This document shows, piece after piece, positions 1 through 8,947 of a DNA stretch of 64,000 nt. The DNA comes from Novosphingobium kaempferiae (lineage in GTDB: Bacteria > Pseudomonadota > Alphaproteobacteria > Sphingomonadales > Sphingomonadaceae). The DNA lies in the NCBI RefSeq assembly GCF_021227995.1, contig NZ_CP089301.1, positions 3,224,001 through 3,288,000 on the forward strand, read 5' to 3'. A program made the translations under genes and the position numbers. Every line of letters starts with the position of its first letter. The stretch's first letter is position 1. The notes beneath the pieces were generated by a model, which searched no databases, was not told the origin of the DNA, and saw only the letters and a list, made by a program, of their open reading frames with translations.

Positions 1-1
1 C

Positions 2-1780
2 GATGCGCTCAACCATCAGGACTTCGCCTATCGCTGGGTCACGCGCTTCGTCGCGCTCGACAAGGCGGATGCCACCAAGGTCCTGAGCTCGCTGCGCCGG
101 CAATGGTTCAACAAGCGCAAGTCGCTGACCGCGATGCTGCGCGAGGTCCTGTACAACACGCCCGCCCAGCTGCTCGACAGTGATGCCGACAACAAGGTGC
201 TCGATGCCGACCTGGCGCTCCAGTCGCTCGGCGGCGATCATGTCGCTTTCGGGTACCTGACGACGACGATCACCCTGACCGACGCGACCCGTGATGGCGT
301 CGAGGCCAAGATGCGCAGCGTCGAGCGCATCCTGGGCAGTCTCGGCTTCACCACGATCCGTGAGAGGATAAATGCCGTGGAGGCGTGGCTGTCCTCGCTG
401 CCGGGCCATGTCTACGCCAACGTGCGCCAGCCGCTGGTCCACACCCTGAACCTGGCGCATCTGATGCCGCTGTCCTCGGTCTGGGCGGGCCCGGCGCGCA
501 ACGAGCACCTTGGCGGTTCACCGCTGCTGCATGCGCAAACCGCTGGATCGACGCCGTTCCGGCTGTGCACTCATGTCGGCGACGTCGGTCACATGCTGAT
601 CGCTGGACCGACCGGAGCGGGCAAATCGGTCCTGCTCGCGCTCATGGTCCTGCAGTTTCGCCGTTATCGCGATGCGCAGGTCTATATCTTCGACAAGGGC
701 TTTTCGGCGCGCGCCGCTGTCCTGGCCTGCGGGGGTGCGCACCACGCCCTGGGACTGGGAGGACGCGGCGGCGGGCACCGCGACGAGCCCGGTCGGGATG
801 GTGGGGATCCGCACGAAGGGGACGGAGATGGCGATTTTCCCATCGCGTTCCAGCCCCTGCGCGATATCGATGAACCGTCCCAGCGTGCCTGGGCGGCAGA
901 GTGGATCGCGGGTCTGCTGACGCAGGAGAACGTGACCCTGACCCCCGAGATCAAGGACCAGATCTGGTCGGCGCTCGGCAGTCTCGCGAGCGCGTCGGCG
1001 GACGAGCGGACCATCACCGGCCTTACGCTGATGCTGCAGTCGAACGCGCTGCGCACCGCGCTCTCGCCCTACACGATCGACGGGCCCTACGGGGCTTTGC
1101 TCGATGCGGCCGAGAACGGGCTGCGCTTCGCCGAAATCCAGTGCTTCGAGACCGAGGCGCTGATGGGCCATCCCGGTGTCGTCGCGCCGGTCCTGAGCTA
1201 TCTGTTCCACCGCCTCGAGGAACGATTCGACGGAAGGCCGACGCTGCTGGTGCTCGACGAGGCCTGGATATTCCTTGACCACCCGCTCTTCGCCGCGCGC
1301 ATCCGCGAATGGTTGAAAGTCCTGCGCAAGCGCAACGTGTCGGTGGTCTTCGCGACCCAGAGCCTGAGTGATGTCGCAAACTCGACGATCGCCCCGGCCG
1401 TGCTCGAAAGCTGCCCCCAGCGCATCCTGCTGCCCAACGACCGGGCGTTCGAACCGCAGAGCCGGGAAACCTACCAACGCTTCGGGCTGAATGCGCGGCA
1501 GATCGAACTGATCGCCCGCGCGGCGCCCAAGCGCGAATACTATTTGCAATCCGCGCGCGGCAACCGGCTCTTCGAACTGGGGCTGGGCGACGTCGCGCTG
1601 GCCCTGTGCGGGTCTTCCGCCCCGCAGACGCAGGCTCTGATCGACCGGCTTTTGGCAGCCCATGGCCGGGACCATTTCCTCGCCCGCTTTCTCGAAAGCC
1701 GGGGCCTGGTGTGGGCTGCCGAGCTCGGCGCCGTGTTTTCGCGCAATTCCCCACCTTCCAGCCAAGGAGAAGACCAGTGA
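2..1780 (+). CDS. trbE: Conjugative transfer ATPase TrbE (VirB4 family), 5' end outside the window
   Basis: This is the C-terminal 592 codons of the VirB4-type ATPase that energises the conjugative type IV secretion channel at the inner membrane. The reading frame is open from base 2, so the start lies to the left. Walker A (GPTGAGKS) is at about bases 605-628 and Walker B (LLVLDEAW) at about 1243-1266; FATQS follows as the usual sensor motif. Between the two Walker motifs (bases about 740-840) is a Gly/Asp-rich stretch that looks like an insertion relative to the family as I know it. The stop overlaps the GTG of trbJ. The identity is secure from motifs and from the order trbE-J-L-F-G-I. Confidence 0.95.
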   Translation, partial: DALNHQDFAYRWVTRFVALDKADATKVLSSLRRQWFNKRKSLTAMLREVLYNTPAQLLDSDADNKVLDADLALQSLGGDHVAFGYLTTTITLTDATRDGVEAKMRSVERILGSLGFTTIRERINAVEAWLSSLPGHVYANVRQPLVHTLNLAHLMPLSSVWAGPARNEHLGGSPLLHAQTAGSTPFRLCTHVGDVGHMLIAGPTGAGKSVLLALMVLQFRRYRDAQVYIFDKGFSARAAVLACGGAHHALGLGGRGGGHRDEPGRDGGDPHEGDGDGDFPIAFQPLRDIDEPSQRAWAAEWIAGLLTQENVTLTPEIKDQIWSALGSLASASADERTITGLTLMLQSNALRTALSPYTIDGPYGALLDAAENGLRFAEIQCFETEALMGHPGVVAPVLSYLFHRLEERFDGRPTLLVLDEAWIFLDHPLFAARIREWLKVLRKRNVSVVFATQSLSDVANSTIAPAVLESCPQRILLPNDRAFEPQSRETYQRFGLNARQIELIARAAPKREYYLQSARGNRLFELGLGDVALALCGSSAPQTQALIDRLLAAHGRDHFLARFLESRGLVWAAELGAVFSRNSPPSSQGEDQ

Positions 1781-2547
1781 CGCTGAAATCCCTCGTCGCC
1801 GCACGCCCCACGCCGCTCACCGCATGGCCCGCACTGGCATTCCTCGCAGCCGTTGCCGGGGCCAGCATAACGGTCGGTTGCGCCTTGCGCAGCGAACCGG
1901 CCCATGCGCTCGTCGTCTACGATCCGTCGAACTATGCACAAAATGTACTTACTGCCGCGCGCACGCTGCAGCAGGTCAATAATCAGATCAAGTCGCTGCA
2001 GAACCAGGCGCAGAGCCTGATCAACCAGGGCAAGAACCTTTCCACCATCAGCTTTCCCGAGCTGCAGACGCTGACCCAGACGCTGCGGCAGATCGACAGC
2101 CTGATGGGCAGGGCACAGGGCATTCAGTTCCGCGTCGCCGATGTCGACAGCCAGTTCAGCCGGCTCTACCCCGATGCCTTCGCGCGCTCGCTCAAACTCG
2201 ACGCGCACGTCACGGCGGCGCGTTCGCGTCTCGAAGCGCAGGTCTCCGCCTACCGCGAGACGGCGGGCATCCAGGCCCAGATCGCCGAGAACATCGAGAG
2301 CGACAGGACCGCGCTCGCGACCTTCGTCGAGCGCAGCCAGGGCGCCGAAGGATCGCTTCAGGCGCAGCAGGCCACCAACCAGCTGCTCGCGCTCGTCGTC
2401 AAGCAGCAGCTTCAGGTCCAGCAAATGATGGCCGCGCAGTATCGCGCCCAGACCCTCGACGGCGCCAACGGAACCCAGGCCCAGGCCGAGGCCCAGAATG
2501 CCACCAGGCAGTTCCTCGGCAGTGGCACCGCCTACACGCCGAAGTGA
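1777..2547 (+). CDS. trbJ: Conjugative transfer protein TrbJ (VirB5-like)
   Basis: A 256-residue secreted or pilus-tip component of the P-type conjugation machine. I chose the GTG at 1777 because it overlaps the trbE stop (GTGA) and has AAGGAGA at about 1764-1770. The N-terminus carries a hydrophobic signal segment ending in a Cys and an A-H-A site (residues about 15-45), followed by the VYDPSNYAQN motif typical of TrbJ and a long helical, Gln-rich body. Its place between trbE and trbL agrees with the call. No separate trbK entry-exclusion gene is visible in the 196-base gap that follows. Confidence 0.92.
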   Translation: MTLKSLVAARPTPLTAWPALAFLAAVAGASITVGCALRSEPAHALVVYDPSNYAQNVLTAARTLQQVNNQIKSLQNQAQSLINQGKNLSTISFPELQTLTQTLRQIDSLMGRAQGIQFRVADVDSQFSRLYPDAFARSLKLDAHVTAARSRLEAQVSAYRETAGIQAQIAENIESDRTALATFVERSQGAEGSLQAQQATNQLLALVVKQQLQVQQMMAAQYRAQTLDGANGTQAQAEAQNATRQFLGSGTAYTPK

Positions 2548-2743
2548 TCCACCGCTTGGGTCGACGGCGAGCTTCGGGTGCCGGCGATGACGCATGGCGC
2601 GAGGCTTCCGGCGACCGCGCGACCTTGCGGCGACGGTAATCCCCAGCCGTCGCCGCGTCGCGGGGGTGGCCGCTGCCTCCCCGGCTGCTCCCGCGACACC
2701 CCCACGACACCCGGGCCATCATCCGCACGGAAGGATACGACGA

Positions 2744-4042
2744 ATGGACGATCTCAGCGTCATCGACCAGTTCCTGGCGACCTTCATCGCCTACATCGAC
2801 AGCGGCTTTGGCCTGCTGGGCGGCGACGTGAGGTTCCTGACCGCGACTCTGATCGGCATCGACGTGACGATCGCCGCGCTGTTCTGGACGCTCGGCGGCG
2901 AGGACAACGTGCTCGGCCGGTTCATACGCAAGATACTCTACGTCGGCGCGTTTGCCTACATCATCAACGCGTTCTCCTCGCTCTCCGACATCATCTACCG
3001 TTCCTTCGCGCAGGCCGGTTTGACCGCCGGCGGCGGCACGCTCAGCGCCGATGATCTGCTGAAGCCCGGACGTCTCGCGGGCATCGGCTTCTCGGCAGCC
3101 TGGCCGATGCTCGATCAGGTCTCGAAGATGCTCGGCTTCACCAGCTTCTTCGACAATTTCCTGACCATCGTCGTGCTGCTCGTCGCGTGGCTGATCGTGA
3201 TCCTCGCCTTCTTCGTCCTCTCCGTGCAGATGTTCGTGTGCATCATCGAGTTCAAGCTGGTGAGCCTGGCGGGTTTCATCCTCGTGCCGTTCGCGCTGTG
3301 GAACCGTACCAGCTTCCTTGCCGAGCGCGTGCTCGGGCATGTCGTGAGTTCGGGGATCAAGGTCATGGTGCTGGGCGTCATCGTCGGCATCGGCTCCAAT
3401 TTCTTCGACCAGTTCACCAGCGGGCTGCAGGGGCAGGAGCCCAGCATCGCGCAGGCCATGAGCCTGGTGCTGGCAAGCCTCGCACTGCTTGGTCTGGGCA
3501 TCTTCGCACCCTCCGTCGCCAGTGGTCTCGCTTCGGGCGCTCCGCAGCTTGGCGCCGGCGCCGCCCTCGGAACCGTCGCCGGCGCGGGAGCTGCGGCCAT
3601 GGTCGGCGGCGGAGCGGCCATCGGCGGAGCGCGCCTCGCCGCGTCGGCTGGCCTAGGCGGCATGCGGGCCGGCACCTCGATGGGTGCCGGAGCGGCGACA
3701 GCCTTTTCGATGGGCCAGCAGGCCACCGGCAATGCCTCGATCAGATCCGGCCTTGGCGGCGTTGCCAGGGCTGCCGGAAACGCTGCGCGCAACCGGGTGT
3801 CGGGAGCGCTGGGCCTGGGCGACGCCGCGGCGCAGGGTCGCGACAGCGCGCGCGAGGCATTCGCCGGTTCGAACTCTCCCCCACCGGCTTCCAGTGGGGG
3901 AGAGACCCCGCCCGCCTGGGCGCGCGCGATTCAGGCGCAGCAGCTCTCCCGTCATCGTCGCCAGCTTGCCGTCCACGCGATCCAGCAGGGCGATCGCGGC
4001 GGCGGTTCCCTCACTCCCGACATCAACGAAAGGAACGACTAG
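2744..4042 (+). CDS. trbL: Conjugative transfer protein TrbL (VirB6-like), polytopic membrane protein
   Basis: A 432-residue inner-membrane channel component of the conjugative secretion system. The ATG at 2744 is preferred over an upstream in-frame ATG at 2594 because it has GGAAGGA just upstream and starts the conserved MDDLSVIDQF block. Several hydrophobic segments lie in the first 300 residues, including a long one near bases 3160-3230. The C-terminal third is Gly/Ala-rich and then hydrophilic, as is usual for TrbL. It ends three bases before trbF. Confidence 0.93.
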   Translation: MDDLSVIDQFLATFIAYIDSGFGLLGGDVRFLTATLIGIDVTIAALFWTLGGEDNVLGRFIRKILYVGAFAYIINAFSSLSDIIYRSFAQAGLTAGGGTLSADDLLKPGRLAGIGFSAAWPMLDQVSKMLGFTSFFDNFLTIVVLLVAWLIVILAFFVLSVQMFVCIIEFKLVSLAGFILVPFALWNRTSFLAERVLGHVVSSGIKVMVLGVIVGIGSNFFDQFTSGLQGQEPSIAQAMSLVLASLALLGLGIFAPSVASGLASGAPQLGAGAALGTVAGAGAAAMVGGGAAIGGARLAASAGLGGMRAGTSMGAGAATAFSMGQQATGNASIRSGLGGVARAAGNAARNRVSGALGLGDAAAQGRDSAREAFAGSNSPPPASSGGETPPAWARAIQAQQLSRHRRQLAVHAIQQGDRGGGSLTPDINERND

Positions 4043-4045
4043 ACC

Positions 4046-4873
4046 ATGCGCTTCAAACGCAGCACCGGGGCATATGGGCATACCCCGCCGCCCGTGACCC
4101 CCTACCAACGTGCGGGACAGGTGTGGGACGAGCGCATCGGCGCTTCCCGTGTCCAGGCGCGGAACTGGCGCTTCATGGCGTTCGGTTCGCTCGCATTGTC
4201 CACTGTGATGGCCTGCGGTCTGCTGTGGCAGTCGCGGCAAAGCCGGGTGGTCCCGTACGTGGTCGCGATCGACCGCCTCGGTGAGCCGCGCGCATTGTCC
4301 GAGGCGGACGCGTCCTATACGCCGACCGACCCCCAGATCGCCTGGGCCTTGTCCAAGTTCGTGTCGCATGTGCGCGGCGTGTCGCTCGACCCGGTCATCG
4401 CGCGGCGCGACTGGCTCGAGGCCTACGATTTCACGACCCAGCGCGGCGCGAAGTTCCTCAGCGAATATGCCCGCACATCCGGCGCGCTGACCCGGATCGG
4501 CGAACGCACCGTCACGGTGCAGGTGACCAGCGTGGTGCGCGCATCGGAGACCAGCTTCCAGGTCAAGTGGAAGGAAGATGCCTTCGAACGCGGCAGCCGG
4601 AACGGGACGAGCCGTTGGACCGGCATCCTTACCCTTGTTCGAAAGACCCCGCGCGACGCCGATACGCTGCGCCGCAACCCCCTCGGCATCTACATCGACG
4701 CGATCGACTGGAGCCGCGAATTCGACGGGACGTCTGAAACCGCCGATCGCGCGACGGTGCCCGCGCCACAGCCCGCCCCGCAGCCGACCTCGCAGGGGCA
4801 ATCGATGGTCGGAACAGCCGGTACCGCAATTGCCAGCCCATCTTCTTCCGCATCAATGGAGACACTGCCATGA
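4046..4873 (+). CDS. trbF: Conjugative transfer protein TrbF (VirB8-like)
   Basis: A 275-residue bitopic inner-membrane protein of the VirB8 fold that links the channel to the core complex. It begins with a short cytoplasmic tail containing the TPYQRAGQVWDERIG motif typical of TrbF, then one membrane segment (residues about 40-60), then the periplasmic domain. The C-terminal 30 residues are Pro/Gln/Ser-rich and probably disordered. The stop overlaps the trbG start (ATGA), so translation is likely coupled. Confidence 0.94.
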   Translation: MRFKRSTGAYGHTPPPVTPYQRAGQVWDERIGASRVQARNWRFMAFGSLALSTVMACGLLWQSRQSRVVPYVVAIDRLGEPRALSEADASYTPTDPQIAWALSKFVSHVRGVSLDPVIARRDWLEAYDFTTQRGAKFLSEYARTSGALTRIGERTVTVQVTSVVRASETSFQVKWKEDAFERGSRNGTSRWTGILTLVRKTPRDADTLRRNPLGIYIDAIDWSREFDGTSETADRATVPAPQPAPQPTSQGQSMVGTAGTAIASPSSSASMETLP

Positions 4874-5694
4874 GCACGCATATCCTTGCAGCATTCGCGA
4901 TGGTCACGGGCGGTCATGGGCCGGTTGATACCGTGAACCGGGCGGCGAGTTCGGCCCCGCCTTCCGCCCGGATCGCGCCGGTCGAACCGTCTCCATCCGC
5001 CTGGGTGAACACGCGTCAGGTCTATCTGTGGTCGGATGGCGCGGTCTACCGCGCCTGGGTCGAGCCCGGCATGATCACCGATATCGTCCTGCAGCCGGGC
5101 GAAACGCTGATCGCGGTGGCCGCAGGCGATACCGCGCGGTGGGCGATCGGGGATACCGCCAGCGGCAGCGGCGACGAGAAGAGAACCCATATCCTCGTCA
5201 AGCCGTTCAGCGCGGATCTGGCGACCAACGTCGTGATCACAACTGATCGTCGGACCTATCATCTGCAACTCACCAGCAAGGTCGGGGCCGGGATGGTGGC
5301 GTTGTCGTGGAACTACCCGCTGGACGAGATGCTGGCGGTCAAGCGCGCCGAGGCTACCGCCGATGCCGTGCGCCCGGTTGCGGCCGGGCTGGGGCTGGAG
5401 CAGCTTTATTTCGGTTACGCGATCACCGGCGACAGGCCCGCGTGGCGACCGCTGCGCGCGTTCGACGATGGTCGCCAGACCTTCATCGAGTTTCCTGCGC
5501 AGATCGGTGTCGACGACGCGCCGCCGCTGTTCGTGATCGGCGTCGATGGCGGCGCCGAACTCGTGAACTACCGCATGCGCGGCCGCTTCTACGTGGTCGA
5601 TCGCATATTCGCTACTGCCGAGCTGCGGCTCGGCACGAAGAAGCAGCAGGTCGTCAGGATCGAGCGTGGCGTCGCCGGAAAGGCAGGGCGATGA
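4870..5694 (+). CDS. trbG: Conjugative transfer protein TrbG (VirB9-like)
   Basis: A 274-residue periplasmic core-complex protein of the VirB9/TrbG/CagX family. The ATG overlaps the trbF stop by four bases. The mature part contains the early beta-rich region with a TxRQVYLWSDGAVYRAW-like stretch and the NYRMRGRFYVVDR block near the C-terminus, where VirB9 proteins contact VirB7/VirB10. The signal region is weakly hydrophobic. It is followed by overlap with trbI. Confidence 0.93.
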   Translation: MSTHILAAFAMVTGGHGPVDTVNRAASSAPPSARIAPVEPSPSAWVNTRQVYLWSDGAVYRAWVEPGMITDIVLQPGETLIAVAAGDTARWAIGDTASGSGDEKRTHILVKPFSADLATNVVITTDRRTYHLQLTSKVGAGMVALSWNYPLDEMLAVKRAEATADAVRPVAAGLGLEQLYFGYAITGDRPAWRPLRAFDDGRQTFIEFPAQIGVDDAPPLFVIGVDGGAELVNYRMRGRFYVVDRIFATAELRLGTKKQQVVRIERGVAGKAGR

Positions 5695-6974
5695 CTTGGG
5701 AAACGTACGACAACCTCGATCAACCTGCGGCGCTGCCGCAGGAGCCCTCCATTAAAGCCGATGAACAGACACGAGGGCATGCGGGCGCTGCAGATGAACC
5801 CGCCCCAGGCCAGCCCAAGGTCGATCCGGAAACGCTGGCGATCCGGGCACGCCCGCCCCGCGCCATCCGATTTCGGCGCGAGGTGATCATTGCCGGGTGC
5901 ACGGTCGGGGCGTTCGCGCTTGCCGGCGTCGGCTGGATCGCACTGAGGCCACAGATATTTTCCCGGGCGCCGCAGGAAAGCGAACTGTCCCGACCGAACC
6001 CGCTGCCATCGTCCGACGCGGTCGAGGCTTTGCCCAGGACCTATGGTGATGTCCCGAAGCTCGGGGTACCGCTACCGGGTGATCTTGGCCGGCCAATCCT
6101 GCGTGCCCAGGAGCGGGGGATGGCGACCGACATGCCGAGGGCGCGGGAGGACGATGCCACTACCGCGCGGGCGGCCGACCGGCAGGCTGCGGAGCTGCAG
6201 ACGGCCAGGCAATCCGCGCTGGTCGCAGTCAGCGGTACGACCATGCAGGCTCAGGCGTCCATCGCGGCACCATCCGCCGATACCAGCAGTCCGGATGCCG
6301 GGACGCAGCCGAGCGGCGCGCAGGTGCCGAGCGATCGCAGGCAGCAGTTCGCGGATACGCTCGATACGCGCGGCGATGTAAACCCGCACCTGCTGTCACC
6401 GTCGCCATCGCCCAATACCCTCGCGGCGGGCAGTGTCGTCGTCGCGAGCCTGATCACCGGCCTCAATTCCGATCTTCCCGGCATCGTCATCGCACAGGTC
6501 ACCCAGAACGCCTACGATACGGCGACGGGCCAGGTCGTTCTTATCCCGCAGGGCAGCCGCCTTATCGGGAAATACGATTCCGCGGTCGGCTATGGTCAAA
6601 GCCGCGCGCTCGTCGTGTGGCAGCGGTTGATCATGCCGGACGGCAGCTCGCTGCAACTCGACAACATGCCGGCGACCGATGCGGCAGGGCAGGGCGGTCT
6701 TGCCGACCGTACCAACTACCATACCGGTCGGCTTGCCCAAGGCATTCTGCTTTCCACCCTGCTGGGGGTCGGGACGGAGCTATCGATCTCCGGCGAAAGC
6801 GACGTGGTGCGCGCGCTGCGCGATTCCGCGCAGACAAGCACGGCGCGGGCAGGCGACCAGATCACGCAGCGCAATCTCGACGTGCAGCCCTCGATCACCG
6901 TCCGCCCAGGCGCATCTGTGCGTCTGATCGTCCGGCAGGACCTGATCCTCAAGCCCTGGAACAAGGAGAACTGA
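5691..6974 (+). CDS. trbI: Conjugative transfer protein TrbI (VirB10-like)
   Basis: A 427-residue VirB10-type protein that spans the inner membrane and periplasm and forms the outer core. I chose the ATG at 5691 because it overlaps the trbG stop (ATGA); the frame is open further upstream but overlaps trbG. There is a cytoplasmic tail, one membrane helix (residues about 65-85), a Pro/Ala-rich linker and the conserved C-terminal barrel with the VLIPQGSRLIGKYDS and SLQLDNMPATD blocks. The order matches P-type T4SS operons. Confidence 0.95.
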   Translation: MTWETYDNLDQPAALPQEPSIKADEQTRGHAGAADEPAPGQPKVDPETLAIRARPPRAIRFRREVIIAGCTVGAFALAGVGWIALRPQIFSRAPQESELSRPNPLPSSDAVEALPRTYGDVPKLGVPLPGDLGRPILRAQERGMATDMPRAREDDATTARAADRQAAELQTARQSALVAVSGTTMQAQASIAAPSADTSSPDAGTQPSGAQVPSDRRQQFADTLDTRGDVNPHLLSPSPSPNTLAAGSVVVASLITGLNSDLPGIVIAQVTQNAYDTATGQVVLIPQGSRLIGKYDSAVGYGQSRALVVWQRLIMPDGSSLQLDNMPATDAAGQGGLADRTNYHTGRLAQGILLSTLLGVGTELSISGESDVVRALRDSAQTSTARAGDQITQRNLDVQPSITVRPGASVRLIVRQDLILKPWNKEN

Positions 6975-6975
6975 C

Positions 6976-7191
6976 ATGTCCGCCATTAAGCTTCCGCCGC
7001 TTCCCGATCGTACGCCGGTCAAGCTGTCCGTGTCCATGCTGCCGGATCTCCACCAGACACTCCTGGAATATGCGGCGGTATATGCCTCTACCTACGGAAA
7101 GGAGGTCTCCGTTGGCGATCTCATTCCTGCGATCGTCGCCAACTACCTCGAAACCGACCGATCCTTCCTTCAGAGCAGGAAACGGCAATAG
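6976..7191 (+). CDS. DUF2274 family protein at the end of the trb operon
   Basis: A 71-residue protein starting one base after the trbI stop. It has the pattern of DUF2274: a short KLPPLPDRTPVKLS opening, a helical LHQTLLEYAAVYA segment and an IPAIVANYLETD tail. Members of this family are found right behind trbI in alphaproteobacterial conjugative elements. The fold resembles a small ribbon-helix-helix-type protein, but that is only an impression and the function is unknown. It is the last gene of the run. Confidence 0.85.
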   Translation: MSAIKLPPLPDRTPVKLSVSMLPDLHQTLLEYAAVYASTYGKEVSVGDLIPAIVANYLETDRSFLQSRKRQ

Positions 7192-7284
7192 CGTGCGGCC
7201 TCATCTCTCCGGGTGGGGAGGGTCGGCTTGCCTGACGAGCGATTTTGGCTTGGCACGGCGGCAATTTCCGGCGAATCTAGGAAG

Positions 7285-8196
7285 ATGAAGACCAGTCTCG
7301 ACCATCTCCCCGAAGGCAAGCGTGCGGAACTCGCCCATGTGGTGAAGGTGATCCGCGAAGGTTTCGCCTTTGCGACGGCGAGACGGACCCAGCCGCATCT
7401 CAGATCGGCGAAGCTGCTCAAGATCATCCTGTTCGGCAGCTATGCCCGCGGCGACTGGGTTGAAGATCCGGTCGGCCGCTACTTTTCCGATTTCGATCTG
7501 TTGATCGTTGTGAACCATGAAGACCTCACTGACGTCGCGGAGTTCTGGGAGAAAACCGAGAGCCAACTGATTACGGACCTCTCCGAAGGTGTGCATCTCA
7601 GAACGCTGGCATCGCCGATTTTTCACAGTCTCGATGATGTGAATGAGAAGCTGCGGTTGGGGCGGTATTTCTTCATGGACATTCTCCAAGACGGAATTGC
7701 GCTGTTCGAGGAGCCTGGACACGAATTCGTTCAGCCACAACCGCTTTCGCCGGAGCAGGCTCTGCAAGAGACACGTGAATACTTTGAAGAATGGTTTGAG
7801 AGTGCAGAAAGATTTTACGTCAATGCGAAAGAAAATTCTGATCGAGGGTGGAATAAAGAAGCTGCATTCTTGTTCCATCAAGCAGTAGAGCGCTTTTATC
7901 ACTGCCTTTTCTTGGTGAGAACGCTTTATTCTCCCAAGACACACAACCTTAATCGTTTGCGCGACATGGCCGAAGAAATTGAGCCGATTTTGCGGACCGT
8001 TTGGTCGCGTGAGACTAGATTTCAGAAGCGTTGCTATTCGCTGCTACGAGACGCCTATGTTAAGGCAAGATATTCTCGATCATATGTCATCTCGGCTGAA
8101 GAGCTGGAATGGATAGCAGATCGCGTCGCGCTTCTACGCGACCGCGTGCGGAAGGCTTGCGAAATTAGGATCAATTATCTCGCCCTAGCCGCGTAG
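7285..8196 (+). CDS. Fused MNT nucleotidyltransferase-HEPN domain protein
   Basis: A 303-residue protein in two parts. Residues about 40-110 have the minimal nucleotidyltransferase signature: G51-S52 followed by D69-x-D71 (LFGSYARGD, then SDFDLLIV). Residues about 155-300 form a helical HEPN-like domain with R213 and H221 (RTLYSPKTHNL). That spacing is R-x7-H, not the R-x4-6-H of HEPN RNases, and resembles the sacsin/kanamycin-nucleotidyltransferase type. In two-gene MNT/HEPN toxin-antitoxin pairs these domains are separate; here they are one chain. The second half is visibly richer in A/T than the trb genes, which suggests acquisition. The start is ATG 7285; an upstream in-frame start at 7213 is possible. 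Confidence 0.75.
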   Translation: MKTSLDHLPEGKRAELAHVVKVIREGFAFATARRTQPHLRSAKLLKIILFGSYARGDWVEDPVGRYFSDFDLLIVVNHEDLTDVAEFWEKTESQLITDLSEGVHLRTLASPIFHSLDDVNEKLRLGRYFFMDILQDGIALFEEPGHEFVQPQPLSPEQALQETREYFEEWFESAERFYVNAKENSDRGWNKEAAFLFHQAVERFYHCLFLVRTLYSPKTHNLNRLRDMAEEIEPILRTVWSRETRFQKRCYSLLRDAYVKARYSRSYVISAEELEWIADRVALLRDRVRKACEIRINYLALAA

Positions 8197-8524
8197 ACTG
8201 CACCCTACGGGGGCGTGGCGGATGGCCGCCCGTGGGACATTTTGCTCCGTCCGGTTTGAAGGGCTTGGGCGGGAAAAGCGGACGTTCCGGGCACGTATTA
8301 TCGCAGCTTTGGAAGCCGATCGACTTTATCGGCCCTCTGGGGCTGCGCGCAATCGAGATCGGTTGTCTCATACATTTGGCCTTAACCGCAGGCGGACGTA
8401 CCTTTTACCAAGGTGAACATGTATTGAGGCGGCGAAACGGGTGCCTGCGCACATCGACATTGCTTCTGTTGAACAGTGATCATTGCCGCATATCGTACGC
8501 GTAAAGCCTCCCGCAGCGATCCTG
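8197..8524. other. Non-coding gap between two convergent cargo genes
   Basis: 328 bases between the stop of the MNT-HEPN gene and the stop of the small membrane protein on the other strand. Short open frames exist on both strands, but none has a ribosome site or a recognisable product. I see no tRNA-like or IS-like sequence. A bidirectional terminator would be expected here, but I found no strong hairpin by eye. Confidence 0.5.
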
Positions 8525-8947
8525 TCACGGGTTGGACGAAGTGTGCGTCTTTCGCAGTTCAAAGCCGCGTTTGACGAGAAGCTCAACCTCCTGGATAGTT
8601 GAGGCCTCCGCCTCGACATCCCCGACCCGCAATCGGACCTTCCGGCCAGATTTTGATGCAAACCACGCTCCCGCTGCTGCGATAAGCGCTGTCGCGATCG
8701 GCGTGATCATTATGAAATAGTCGCCAGCCCAATGGGACACTTCTGGAGCGCCGGCGGAAAAACAAATAACCTGCCGCCGCCGCCCAGATTCGCCGACCAT
8801 CGCCTCAAATTGATGGATGTCGGCGCTCAACAGGACGTCGGTGATCGCGGGGTCATCGTTGCTGGGAAGCAGGATAACATCCGCCATCTTCATCGGGGAT
8901 AACCGGTTGTCAGCGGGTAGGCTGCCATCGCCCGATTGTTCCGACAT
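8525..8947 (-). CDS. Small single-pass membrane protein, third gene of the SIR2-HerA operon (EACC1-like)
   Basis: A 140-residue protein whose ATG overlaps the herA stop (ATGA), so it belongs to the SIR2-HerA operon. An in-frame start 30 bases upstream is also possible. Residues about 75-98 form one membrane segment (ITPIATALIAAAGAWF), followed by a basic RKVRLRVGDVEAE stretch and a helical tail. The layout of one TM, then R-x-R-beta strand, then a V-E-L-L helix recalls the effector-associated EACC1 domain predicted in bacterial conflict systems. That match is by pattern only. Its role may be membrane anchoring or sensing for the SIR2-HerA complex; this is inference. Confidence 0.6.
   Translation of the reverse strand: MSEQSGDGSLPADNRLSPMKMADVILLPSNDDPAITDVLLSADIHQFEAMVGESGRRRQVICFSAGAPEVSHWAGDYFIMITPIATALIAAAGAWFASKSGRKVRLRVGDVEAEASTIQEVELLVKRGFELRKTHTSSNP

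Noticed and set aside
518..1804. Long minus-strand open frame opposite trbE
   Set aside because: It lies antisense to a gene with clear ATPase motifs and has an Arg/Pro-rich composition typical of shadow frames in high-GC DNA.
2548..2743. Expected trbK entry-exclusion gene between trbJ and trbL
   Set aside because: No frame in this gap gives a lipoprotein or a short hydrophobic protein of the TrbK type.
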